DNA of 64,000 nucleotides, from assembly GCA_035582835.1 (NCBI GenBank), contig JAYKAV010003093.1:193323-257322 (forward strand), in the 5' to 3' direction. Shown in pieces: positions 1 to 11,450 of this stretch (its first letter is position 1; the number at the start of each line of letters is the position of its first letter). The DNA comes from Phoebastria nigripes. Lineage: Eukaryota > Chordata > Aves > Procellariiformes > Diomedeidae. Below the pieces are notes generated by a model. It searched no databases. It saw only the letters and a list, made by a program, of their open reading frames with translations, and was not told where the DNA came from. The position numbers and the translations under genes are program-made.

Positions 1-3000
1 AAAAGCAAAATCATTCAAAACTATCTCAACAGCAACTAAAGAATCCCAAATACCAAAGTCCTCAACATCTGGATTTCTCTGTTTTCCATGTGTCTTCAGA
101 ATGTAAAAACTTCAGGGCACAGATTGTTTTTATTTGTATGTACTACAAAACTTTGAGCAGGGTGCCGAGGCCAAACAACAAATAACTGACTAAAGAAAGC
201 ACCAAATGCACAGAGAAGGAGAAAACAAAATGAAAAAGCATATGCGGAACTGACAGGCTATCTTTATATATGCTTACTACGGAATTTTACAGGCAGTTCA
301 TCCCCAGGGACCAAGCAACCTCATCTAGTCACTGACTTGGTGTAAGCTGTGGCAACAAAGATGGGAGTAGATCTGCAGTCACTTAAACATGGCAAGATAG
401 TCTTGCCACGCTAGGGCAGGTACAAATCTGGAGTGCTTTACCTTGTTATGGGTAAAACCGCTTTAGTAGCCGGTTCCATAAAAGCTCTCTGTGGTCATAA
501 ATACGGAACTAATAATTATTTAGAAATAAAACGAAATACAGTAAATCTGACAAAGAAACTACAGGAATAAATCTAACCAACCCTGTACAATAAGACGTGA
601 AAGGTCAAAAGGCTAGGGGTTAACAAGCTAATCCGAGAGCAACATCCTTCCACCAGACAGTGGTCACACCCTGCAAATTAACTCCAGGAAGCTTGGAGGG
701 GAGAAATCTGGATCAGTAAAGCAATTCTAAGTATGGGACACACAGAGAGCTATACAAATCTATAGGGGAGCACAAGGAATTTATAGGTTGCATAGTCCTG
801 TTTGGGAATTCTACATTAAATGCACTTGGCTCTTGCAAAACTGAAAAATGCATTAAGATTTCTTCCACTGGTACAAAAAGGACAAGCCATTATCTGAACT
901 CACTGCAACAAAAGGACTCCAGAAGAGGGAAAAAAGAAAAGAAAATGAGAGGTCAGCCGCAGGAATCAAATGTCAAAATAGAAGCTAGGGCTGTGAGTCA
1001 ACGATCCAGTAACAGAAGCCGAGCTCTCCACTGATGAACGGGGTACTGTCTAGGCTTTTAGTGTACATTGTTTAATACCATTTTGTTTTAATAACCTATG
1101 CTTTATAAACTGGGAAGCACCACTGTCAGGTTACAGCACAGACCTCTATATAACCACATGGGAGAGCCCGCAAAATCTCCCCTAACAACCATCCTCCCAA
1201 TCCTCCCTCTTTTCTAACCTCCAGCTCTGCTGTATTAGTTGAACTCTGTGTACCCAGTAAGAGACTAGGAGCAAGCTCAGCCGACAGTACAGCCTCTTTG
1301 CAACTACTAAGACAAGCAGAATTCAGAGCAGCGTGCAGTGATCCGTCAATAGTGTAGCTGAGATGTCACTGCAACAGGAAATGCAAGCTTACTCTCCGGA
1401 TCAGCAGTGAAAAACAGGAGTTTGTATCAAATAAAATACTGAAACCGGGCTTAAGTTAGAATCTGCCTTGGCATTGATAAACAAATGTTGAAACACCTCA
1501 TTCTTCATTAGTTAATGCTGCAGCCAGAAAACAAAGAATAGGTCTTTGAACCAGCTTCTTTTCAATACCATGTTCAGCTGCTACTATTGTGAATGATTCT
1601 CTTCTGTTGGGACGAGCACTCATAGACCTAAAGTGTACAAATTAACAAAGAAGAACAAATTTGAAGGCACGCAGAAAGGTTGCGCGTATATGGGAAAAGA
1701 AATAAAACATACCAGCATATCATCACGCAGCTCCCTGGTAAAATGAGCTCAGTCAGAGAGCTCCAAGCGAAGTACTTAAAATAGATGAATACTCTGGTCA
1801 GCTACTTAGAAGAGAGAATGAAAAACATACCAGTACACTCTGATTCAGGATGAATTAGTAGCTGGACAACTCCTGGCACGCTAACTGCTTAAGCCCTCAG
1901 TATGCTTTCCATAGGCTCCAGGCATCCTTCCCAAACCCATTTATCAAAAGAGGGGAGCTGAGCATGAAGCTCAAGTCATCCCAGCAAACTCTAACAAAGC
2001 TGGAAGATAAGGGCTCAGATCCATCCACAGAGATAACCAAAGCCAACAAAGCAACAGTTTAAAAGCTACCTGAAAACTTTGGAATGGAATAAAATTCTAA
2101 AGGGTACTAACTAAACATGAACTTTATACATTTAAGGACAAACATGAAAAATATACTGTTATTTTCTCTACCATCTTAAATTACACATACACAACTACAC
2201 CCCTTCCTTAGGGCATTTTCCCCCCACACAAAAAATGTCAAAACACGTTACCTGCTGTGAAACCTTCAGCTCTGAGATATGCCTGTCACACAGCTACGCA
2301 CCAGCACCACAGAATCCCCTGTATTAACTCAGAAGCACACTGCTCTGCTGCTGAAACACAGCAATATAACCTCATTGTGAATCACAGCGTTGAACGCGGA
2401 ACCCTCTAATGCTACAGCCTCTATCACTAGAGGTTAAATAACACTTTTATTCACTCAGAGAGCGCCAAGTTATTACCAAAGAGCACTATTGCACATCTAA
2501 GCCCACCCATCCACTTCACCAGCAGGTAGAATGAGCCATGCACTTACCATAGCGGCATGTCAGAGCCATTTGATAAAATAGTATTAGGCTGGGAAGGCGC
2601 AATCGGTGCTATTAAAAGAATAGCGAACGTAAGGGAAAGCACATCCAGAATACAGCTGCGGATCTCATCCTCGCAATCATAACCACCCCATCCTTCCCAT
2701 ACTGCTAAACGTCATGGAGATCTTGGCCAAGTAGGAAGGAAAAGCCAGCAGAAAGTACTGGTATGAGAACTTCAGGACGTGGGAAAGTGAAAGTTATACC
2801 TTGAGGAAGAAAACTGAATCCTTTGCCCTTGTGTCGAGGAGGCTGAGACAACGACAGCTTCCTCCCACTGTGTCTGGATTCCCATCAACTCTGCTACTGA
2901 ATTCTGCAAGCAGCCTTATTTGGTAGTGGCTGGTAGATGTAGGGCCAAATCCTGATCCTTTTACTCCAATTGGTATTCCAATGGGATTACACTGTTGAGA

Positions 3001-5056
3001 GCAGAAAGCAGCTTTTGGCCTTCGGCCATTTAATTAATACTTAAGGTATCTTAGAATTTATTTTTATCTCATCTGTAACAATTGTCATTATCAGATTTTC
3101 CATATTTATGTATTAAACAACCTATGCTTTTAAGTTTTTTTTTCCTTATCCATTTAACATAGTTTTTAAAGGATACTCCAAAGTTTTTAATTTGTTTTTC
3201 CATTTTCCCTGTTTTAATATCCTGCAAATACCTTTGAACATGCCAAGACATCTTGAGCAGCACCAGTAACAACAAGGAAGATTAGCACAGCCCTGGGAAC
3301 ACCGTTTTGTTAACTTTCAGCTAAACAGAACAGAAGGGGCTGTCGTGAGTTCCCAGAATACTGATTTTTAATAAAATCTCAACAATAGATCTACACGTTC
3401 TAAAAGAGTGCTCTGACCTGCCTCAGCAGAGAGCAGTTTGGAAAGCAGGCAATACGCCCTCCCTATTTTATCAGCCACACTTCTGTCTTTCAAGAACCAG
3501 CGAAGGTGGCTGTCCCACGGGTCAAGACATTACCCCGGAGCCTGCAACACCTGCCTCAGTTCCCAGATCCCCTGGGGATGCCCTGTGTGATTTTGTGCAT
3601 TTGATACAAGAAGTGCATATCTCAGTTCCCCGTATGGGAAATTGAGGTGGTATCACCTCTCCCCACTAGAATATTACATGGCTAAATTTATTAAAACTTG
3701 CAAGACTCAAATACAATGTGCTTGATGCAAACATTAGGTAATCAAGACGGCATTTCCTTTTTCAAAAAAAGCAAACCACAACATCAGAATAGGTATCAGA
3801 TGTAAAACTTTCCAACTTAGCAATGAGACTGTGAGGAAATAAAAAGATTTCCTCTAAACCCAAATGGAGTAATACCATATTAATCAATTACCTAACTCAG
3901 CAGTGGTAATCTTTCAGCCAGGCAAGCCACCTTTTTCCTCTCTGGATGAAAGGAGGGCAGCAGGCTTTGGACCTCCTCCTCTGTATAACTGCTTTACTGT
4001 CCATGTGTAGCCCAGGGACTGCAGACAGTAAGTGCCATACCCTGTGGAAGCACTGGACTGCTTCTGCGGAGGTGCAGCACTACTGAACCGGGCACGCACA
4101 ATAAGCGCATTGCTTTCCGGAGTGTTTTATATAAAGCGTGAGAGAAGGGATCACGAAAGATGGCAGCTGATGTGGATCACTGCTGCTGCCTCAGCTATTT
4201 GTCTGCCTGAAGCTGAACTGTCCCTGGATAACTGTCCTGCAGGGCTGCAGAACCAAACAAGCATCTTCTTTCTTCAGGAAACACTTACATAAATTCTTAG
4301 TGAAACAAGAAGCAATAACCACTTAATGGGGAAAAAGCAGGGAACAAATGGTTTAAGTGGAGAGTTAATAAAAATTCCTTTAAATAATGGTTTGTGCATT
4401 CGAAACCTTGAAAAAACATATTCCAAGAAGAAGGTGCTTTTCACTTGGACACTATTTTGCCCTGAAATTTCCAATGCTGCTGTGACACTATCTGCTGTAA
4501 ACCTTAGGCTTTCAAGGAAATAGGGAATACAAAAACCTCTCTTTATCTCACTTCTGCTTTCTCTTAAGTATACCGGTATATCTGCTATTTTGGAAAGAAT
4601 CACACTGGATTTGTAATTAAAGAAGGTAAAGTTACGCAGTGTCTTACATGGTATACTGGATTTTTTAATCAGGTAATCTGGAGATAGACATTTTACAGTT
4701 TTCATTTATAGTTTTTATTTATAATCCAGTACTCCTCCAAAGTAAAATATCAATGATTTTTTTGTAACAACAGGTTTTGGGTAGGGGGAAATACTCTAAA
4801 TATTTGACTTAGTTTTATTTAAAAAAAGAAAAAAAACCTTTAATAGCGGTTTTATTTTGCCTCTAATTTTATTTGAGAGAACAATTACTAGCCTGGCAAT
4901 GTACTTTTTAGCAATGTGGTCTAAGTAAAGCCATGTTCTCAAAACATGCAAGAGTTTAATGTTAGCTCTTCAGTTCCTGGAACCTGAACTATAGTTAGAA
5001 GGAATGAGAAAAGCTGCAAGTGTGTGTGGTTTTGTGCTTTGTTTTGTTTTGGTTTG

Positions 5057-5082
5057 TTTTTTTTTTTTTTTTTTTTTTTTTT
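5057..5082. repeat. Poly(T) tract, 26 bp
   Basis: An uninterrupted T26 follows TTTTGTTTTGGTTTG. It is a simple homopolymer and prone to length change or assembly error. Confidence 0.9.
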
Positions 5083-6536
5083 AAAGGAAGTAACAGCTGT
5101 TGCTTTCACATAGCATCCAAAACTCTCCAGCGGCGAGGCAAACTTACAGAACACCAGTGGTAACACAGCGCTGGAAGGCTTCCCAAATTTTGTCAGAACA
5201 GATGAGTTTGAAGAGCACGCAAAGCATAACGCAGATTGAGTTAAGGGACAGAAACATTCTTACAGCCATGTACCATGGCCTAAAATCCTACCTTTTTCCT
5301 TAGTGCTCAGAGAAGGAATTAGTCTGTTCGTGGTATTAATCCAACAAAATTCATCCTTAAAACCTGTGCTCAAGATGTTCAGTTTCAATTCAATCACAAG
5401 AACTTCTCTTTTGCAACAACTATCTCTCTTTTTAAGTGAAGAGTTCCCAGTTTCTACCTGGACTAAAGCATGAGCCACTACAATTTACGACATGTGAAGC
5501 TCCTAAAATGCCCTCTTTTAGACACCCTGTTAGAAGGCAGCATAACAAAACCAGACAGACATTTTAATATGTTTTAGTGGAAGATGCCAGAGACAGAACA
5601 TGAATTAAGCCATAAATTCCTGAAAATTCCCTCCTCATTTGTTGCATATTTCTTTTACATTGTCTCTTTACTGAAATGCATTGCTTCTTATCACAATACT
5701 TCTTTCAATACTTGTATCAAACTAATAAACTTCTCCACTTTCTCACTCTAATCTCATCTCAGAAAACCTTAACACATTTGCCCTCCAGAAATAAAAATAA
5801 CACTTCTTTACCTATAAAAAAGACATTTTATCTATTAGGCAATACAAGAAGAAACAAAATGAGCTTTCTTCAGTTGCTCACGCTGCCTACCATATGTTTG
5901 AGAACTCAGTTTAGTCTGCTCTGGAAACTTGCACAAAAACGAGGAGAAACATTTTGCTTCCTCCTGTTTTTTCTTGCCTGTACGCTTCAGGGTGGCTCCC
6001 AGACCTCAAAGCTACTAATCAGAAAGAGAATCACAACCTCCCATAGTGCGAAAGTTATCTATACCACAGACTGCTACACAGCACAGAAATCGGAAACTCG
6101 CTAGTTCAGATACTGAACAAAGTTTGTCCACCGCAGCATAAAGCTTGGTACCAGTTGATTTATCCTGCTTTTCATAGTATAAATTAACCTGACATCTCTC
6201 TGCTACTGGAGCTAGACAGCTTCCAGTATCACAGAAAGTTTGGAGAGCTGCTTGCTCTGTTTGCAACTCCATTGAAATATATACTGCAAACTTATCTTAA
6301 AAAGTTCAGGGCAATGATAAATGGTTATAAAAACTAAAATATCACAGAGAAAATGCTCATAAAAGTCAACAGAAGTTAGACTGAATTAGTCTAAACAAGA
6401 AGTCCTCCTGATGCCACCCAAGGACGTTGCTGAAATCCTGTCTGGTAAACAAACTGAGATCTCAACATACCAAAGCTGGCATGCTGGAAATCACACCTAA
6501 CTGATGAATGAAATGAGAAGATGGACTGTTCATTCA

Positions 6537-6770
6537 CTCTCCTGCTTTCTGAGGTTCGTCATGTGATGCTTGCAATGCAAGGTCAAGTGCAAAGAAGTGC
6601 ACTTTACTGTCAGAGCCCATAAAAGGTGCAGTGCTCCTCCGTTTCACGCCCTCATCTCCCAGGACCACTTTTGATATTACTGTGTCTTCATCCATGCCAG
6701 GTGACAACTGAGATGATATTACCACTTCAGCTGATTCCAGCTGAGTCCTCAACACTGCTTAGAAGGTGGG
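6537..6770 (-). other. Open frame after a plausible acceptor, unidentified (low confidence)
   Basis: On the minus strand ccaccttctaagcag is followed by a 70-plus-codon open frame, including VVLGDEGVKRRSTAPFMGSD and ending HDEPQKAGE then TGA. It has mixed charged and hydrophobic residues like a coding region. It matches no family I recognise and could be chance. Confidence 0.15.
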
Positions 6771-8773
6771 AGCAAGGCTCCTGCTGTTGCCCCTCCTCAC
6801 ACACGTCATCCTTCTCTTATTTTATTTCATCTCTTTCCTAATACCCATCCGTTCAAAAATACTTTATCTTAGTTGACCAACAGTTTTTCTAGCTGCACCA
6901 ATGCCAGCCTGAGACCAGGAGAGGGGCTAAAAGCAGCGTACTATGAAGCCTGATGCTGGTACAAGTCTGACAGGTTTCAAAATGGCTGATCAAGCACTCT
7001 ACGCAGCCTCTACTTCTTTGCCAGCTGAGACAACAGCAGTTACACTACCAGCTATACCTGATCATACAAGGTTTTCTTCTCTCCCCAGAATAATAATGAT
7101 TAAGAGACTGCTAAACATATTTCTCTTATACCTTCTTCTCTTCCTCAAAAATTCTTTCTAGCTAAAAACAAATAAGTACATTAAAACATAGTACTTCACT
7201 TCCCAAACACTCAGCTTTCCGTTCCCCCTTCCCCTACCCTGTATCTTCACAAGGGACAGATTTTTCAGCTAAACAGATGTTAGCTATGATTTGTCTTCAG
7301 ACACTGCATGTCAAAGTCACAGTACCTATACATCCAACAGTTCTATTTGCCCCACAGTATTACCACACCAATGTATTTCAGTCAAACGCAGTAGGGCAAC
7401 CCATGGGCTCAGAAACAAGTTCAGTGAAGTTTTATGGTCTTGTAAGCAAGCAGCTTTATTTTACAGCGTTTCTTGGGAAAACAGATGACAGGACCAGAGG
7501 AAGGAAAACATATCTTCAAAGTGTTTGTGACTGTGACAAACAAGTAAATTTAGAGGAACTCCATGGCTACGGCAGACTTTGCACTCAAGCTGTGATAACA
7601 GTAAGCTTCTATAGTGATTTAACTGTACTTACAGGCATGGTCTTGAGCTAAGTACAGCAAAAGATGTGGTTAGAAGAGATTTATATCCTCAGGGCACAGT
7701 AAAAGTCTGCCTGCATCTCTTACTGTCACTCTGACGGACCTGTCCAACAGCTTCTACAGCTCACGGCAGTCTGCTCTCTGTCATTCAATAGACAAATTCA
7801 AAATTAGGTCTGCCTTTATGGAGGAAGCAAGCTCCGCAAAGTCTCATCAAAACTATGATTACTCACAAAGTTGTCTTTGCTCCTTGCCCTCAGGGCAAGG
7901 AAAAAGTGCACATGCAGCAGCATGCAGAAAAGATGATGATAAAACAAAAAGACATCAACAAGCAACAGAACAAATCAATCCCTGATATCATAATACCTGG
8001 GCTTACTTGGAAAATTTGACACTGTTTAGTTAGAGGTCTTCTGCAGATTAACACACAGGAGGCTTAATAGCTGTAGACAGTATCTGTTTATAATCCCTGT
8101 CTTTAACATGTTTATGTTCGTGTAGTACAAGTGGCTGGTTTAGGCTTTCTCCAGCCATGCTGACGCAGGAAGTGATGTAAAACAGGACAAATGATTAAGT
8201 AGGGACACGGGGACGTGTTCTGCTATATTCAAACAAAAGTAAAATCCAAAGCACCTTTTACCTTAGCATCTCTAACACCCTGCTGTAAGCAGGAGTTTCC
8301 ACTCTAGCACTGAGAAAGTCAATGTCCTAGCTCTTATCGCAGACACCACCATGTAGATATTAAAGTCTGACTATGGCATCCTTCCTGCCTTCTGACATGG
8401 GACCCCTGCCACAAGTGGTATTAAGAAATCACAAGGTTCATCCAATCTCCAGCAAGACAAATTTCTGAAATTCAGCACCCTGTGTGCGGGAAAAGATCTC
8501 AAAAGGCTTATTTTTTTCACAGCAGATTAACAGACTAGATCAGGTCACCTAGTGCTACAGCACAGCTGAGATCTGCTTGATACACTGAACGTTGACCCAT
8601 TTAGAGGGCTTCACCGTTTCCTGTTGAGGCTGAAAGAACCATCTCACTCACACAGCCCAGACCCTCAGCGTCTTAACTCTGAAGTGAGTGACAGCATCAG
8701 CAGCACTTCGCAGATGGAGGAAGCGGCCCCGCCATGCGTAATGAAGTGAGCACACGGTCCTCACGTACTTTTG

Positions 8774-8846
8774 TCACGCGGGTTTTCGGAACTGGGACCA
8801 AAGTAGCAAAACAATGACGAGCAGCAGAATGATGATATGTCGGTGT
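8774..8846 (-). other. Possible exon with a hydrophobic C-terminal frame (low confidence)
   Basis: The minus strand has a good acceptor (gccctgctttcag) directly followed by a frame containing IIILLLVIVLLLW, then SQFRKPA and a stop at 8776-8774. It would be a tail-anchor-like last exon. A second frame of the same stretch is also open for 47 codons, so the frame choice is not settled. No family was recognised and no upstream exon was found. Confidence 0.2.
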
Positions 8847-10079
8847 CTGAAAGCAGGGCAAACTAGCCAGCAGAAAAAAAGATCCCTATGAATAATGCTT
8901 CAGACACCATATCACGCAGAGACATTTACTCTCCCTTGCTATGAATACAAGATAAGCAACGCTGAGCTAGCAGCATCAGCGCTGAGCAAGCCTCCTGCAT
9001 CCACACAGCAGCAACTGTGCTTGCCCATGCTTCAGAGACAACAGGAAGGTGATAGCAGAATAATAACTAGCCTGGTATTTCTAAGCAGAAACATATCACA
9101 CAACAATCCAAGAGTTATACAGGACTTTAATGGCTACAAAGAAAAATCATGCAGCTATAGTAAAAATAGTACAGAAGAGGGCAACTCCCTATGGGTGGTT
9201 CCTGGCCTAAGGCTGAAGGAAATCTTCGCATCTTCTCTTACAGTAACAATACAGAGGAACTACAGTTGTAGTTGTAGTTGCAGAATACTGTTACTGCCCC
9301 TAAAAATGGCATTATTGTTCCAGAACAAGCCACAGAGGGGTAAAATCTTACTGGGCCAAGGGAATCAGGGTGGAAAGGATTGTTACCGGACCAGGGAAGC
9401 GAAGCAGGGCAGAAAAAGCTGGGAACAAAGACCAACCAGCCTTAAGATCACTGTTTGACCAGACAGGAGGCTAAACATAGCTGTATGGCTACAAAAGGAA
9501 AAACTGCACAGTACAAGATGGCAAAAATTGGGATGCAACCATGAAAAGGATGGGAAGATGCTGAGGGAGGCACACACTGACTGTAGGGGATAACAGCAGG
9601 GGCTGCACCTTTCAGAGCACAGGGCTCTGAATATGAGACAATTACTTGTGCCATGTCCAACAGGACCACAGGAAAGGGGTTTAGGAAAGTGATAATGGGG
9701 GAGGGCACAATATGGCCGGGAGGTAAGGCTGTGCAGGGGCCCTCAGGGAAGGCATAGGGAGGTGAGGAGGGAGCCCCTGGCAACTCCAATACAGGGAAAA
9801 AAGGGGAGAAAAGGGGAGATGCAGCTTCAGGGGGTGGGGAAGGACAGGATGTCCTTAGAGCTCAAGTATCAGATAACGGGGGGCAGGAGCTCAAATCTGA
9901 CTTCCATGATTCCAAGAAAATGTTACAGGGGAAGAGAGTAAGGAATGAAAGAGGTAAGACAGGGTCCTGCTGAGCCTGGGCACACTGATCGCCATTACTA
10001 TAGAGAGGCTCCCGGGCAGGTCTGAACCTGGGCACTGGGAAGAAGGTGGTCTAAGCTGGGCTACCAGAGAGGGTGAATT

Positions 10080-10468
10080 GGGGATGTTCCTACATGGCTT
10101 CAGAGAGGCAGTTTGGGGATGGTACCTGCTGGGTGGTTGGGGGCAATTCCAGGAGCCCCTAGGGGCAATTAGGGGGTCGTTGGCAGACCTTGAAGGGCAT
10201 TTAGGGGGCAGCTGTTGACAGGCACCTGGGAAACAGTTTGTTATGGGGAATCTCTGAAGAGCATTTAGGGTTTTGCAAGTCCGTGAAAAGCTGTTTGGGG
10301 GGATGTTGTTAGCATGTCTCTGAAGGGCGGTTTGGGGGTCGCCAGCACGTCCCTGAGGGGCGTTTGGGGGGGGGGGCGGGGGGGAATCTCCGGCAAGTCC
10401 CTAAGGGGCTGTTGGGGAGGGGTGTCGCGGAAATCGCCGAGTCCCTGAGGGGCGGTTTGGGGGGGGGG
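10080..10468 (+). repeat. Degenerate G-rich minisatellite, about 10 units
   Basis: Units of about 27-50 bp share a core like CCCTGAAGGGCGGTTTGGGGG followed by a variable link ending in a CACGT- or CAAGT-like end. Copies become more alike and more GC-rich toward the gap, for example those starting near 10317, 10350, 10397 and 10440. The runs of G could form quadruplexes. The array runs into the assembly gap, so its length is unknown. Confidence 0.75.
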
Positions 10469-11280
10469 NNNNNNNNNNNNNNNNNNNNNNNNNNNNNNNN
10501 NNNNNNNNNNNNNNNNNNNNNNNNNNNNNNNNNNNNNNNNNNNNNNNNNNNNNNNNNNNNNNNNNNNNNNNNNNNNNNNNNNNNNNNNNNNNNNNNNNNN
10601 NNNNNNNNNNNNNNNNNNNNNNNNNNNNNNNNNNNNNNNNNNNNNNNNNNNNNNNNNNNNNNNNNNNNNNNNNNNNNNNNNNNNNNNNNNNNNNNNNNNN
10701 NNNNNNNNNNNNNNNNNNNNNNNNNNNNNNNNNNNNNNNNNNNNNNNNNNNNNNNNNNNNNNNNNNNNNNNNNNNNNNNNNNNNNNNNNNNNNNNNNNNN
10801 NNNNNNNNNNNNNNNNNNNNNNNNNNNNNNNNNNNNNNNNNNNNNNNNNNNNNNNNNNNNNNNNNNNNNNNNNNNNNNNNNNNNNNNNNNNNNNNNNNNN
10901 NNNNNNNNNNNNNNNNNNNNNNNNNNNNNNNNNNNNNNNNNNNNNNNNNNNNNNNNNNNNNNNNNNNNNNNNNNNNNNNNNNNNNNNNNNNNNNNNNNNN
11001 NNNNNNNNNNNNNNNNNNNNNNNNNNNNNNNNNNNNNNNNNNNNNNNNNNNNNNNNNNNNNNNNNNNNNNNNNNNNNNNNNNNNNNNNNNNNNNNNNNNN
11101 NNNNNNNNNNNNNNNNNNNNNNNNNNNNNNNNNNNNNNNNNNNNNNNNNNNNNNNNNNNNNNNNNNNNNNNNNNNNNNNNNNNNNNNNNNNNNNNNNNNN
11201 NNNNNNNNNNNNNNNNNNNNNNNNNNNNNNNNNNNNNNNNNNNNNNNNNNNNNNNNNNNNNNNNNNNNNNNNNNNNNNNN
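10469..11280. other. Assembly gap, 812 N
   Basis: The gap is flanked on the left by the G-rich minisatellite and on the right by GGCGG repeats. It probably hides extreme-GC sequence, possibly a promoter and first exon. Open frames drawn through it have no meaning. Confidence 0.98.
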
Positions 11281-11450
11281 GGCGGGGCGGGGCGGGGCGG
11301 GCCGGGCCGGGCCCCGGCCCCCGCCCCGCCTCACCGCTCGTTGCGAACCGACACGAGCCTTCCCACCCGAGCATCGTTCACACTGCTCGGTCCAAGCAGC
11401 CCCATGGCTGTTTGGGGCCAGAAGAAAGGTTTTCAGGTCAGACGGCTCTG
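11281..11450. promoter_or_regulatory. Edge of a CpG island with GC boxes
   Basis: After the gap come four GGCGGGGC-like GC boxes, GGGCCGGGCC repeats and further CpGs to about 11450. On the minus strand the sequence ACGAGCG followed by GTGAGG is a usable donor, so a first exon of a minus-strand gene may end at 11335. By synteny this could be DGKD. Evidence is positional only. Confidence 0.45.

Larger units (their letters stand above)
1..10079. other. Unassigned AT-rich DNA, possibly DGKD intron 1
   Basis: No exon of a recognised gene was found on either strand. Human synteny places DGKD after SAG on the same strand, so this could be its first intron; no DGKD coding segment is visible, so this is inference. 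Contents worth noting are a T26 tract, a weak MIR-like patch near 3560-3665, an open frame at 6537-6770 and a hydrophobic frame after a good acceptor at 8774-8846. From about 9.5 kb the plus strand becomes G-rich. Confidence 0.4.

Noticed and set aside
2548..2608. 61-nt exon-like element on the minus strand with good acceptor and GTAAGT donor, one frame reading PIAPSQPNTILSNGSD
   Set aside because: The same frame continues open upstream of the acceptor and stops just past the donor, as a chance 58-codon frame would; no partner exon was found.
3560..3665. MIR-like patch (TCAGTTCCCCGTATGGGAAA)
   Set aside because: Only one core block matches; too weak to call.
8895..9458. 187-codon open frame on the plus strand
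   Set aside because: It has no family resemblance, includes repeats such as YSCSCSCR from TTGTAG iterations, and has no supporting promoter or splice context.
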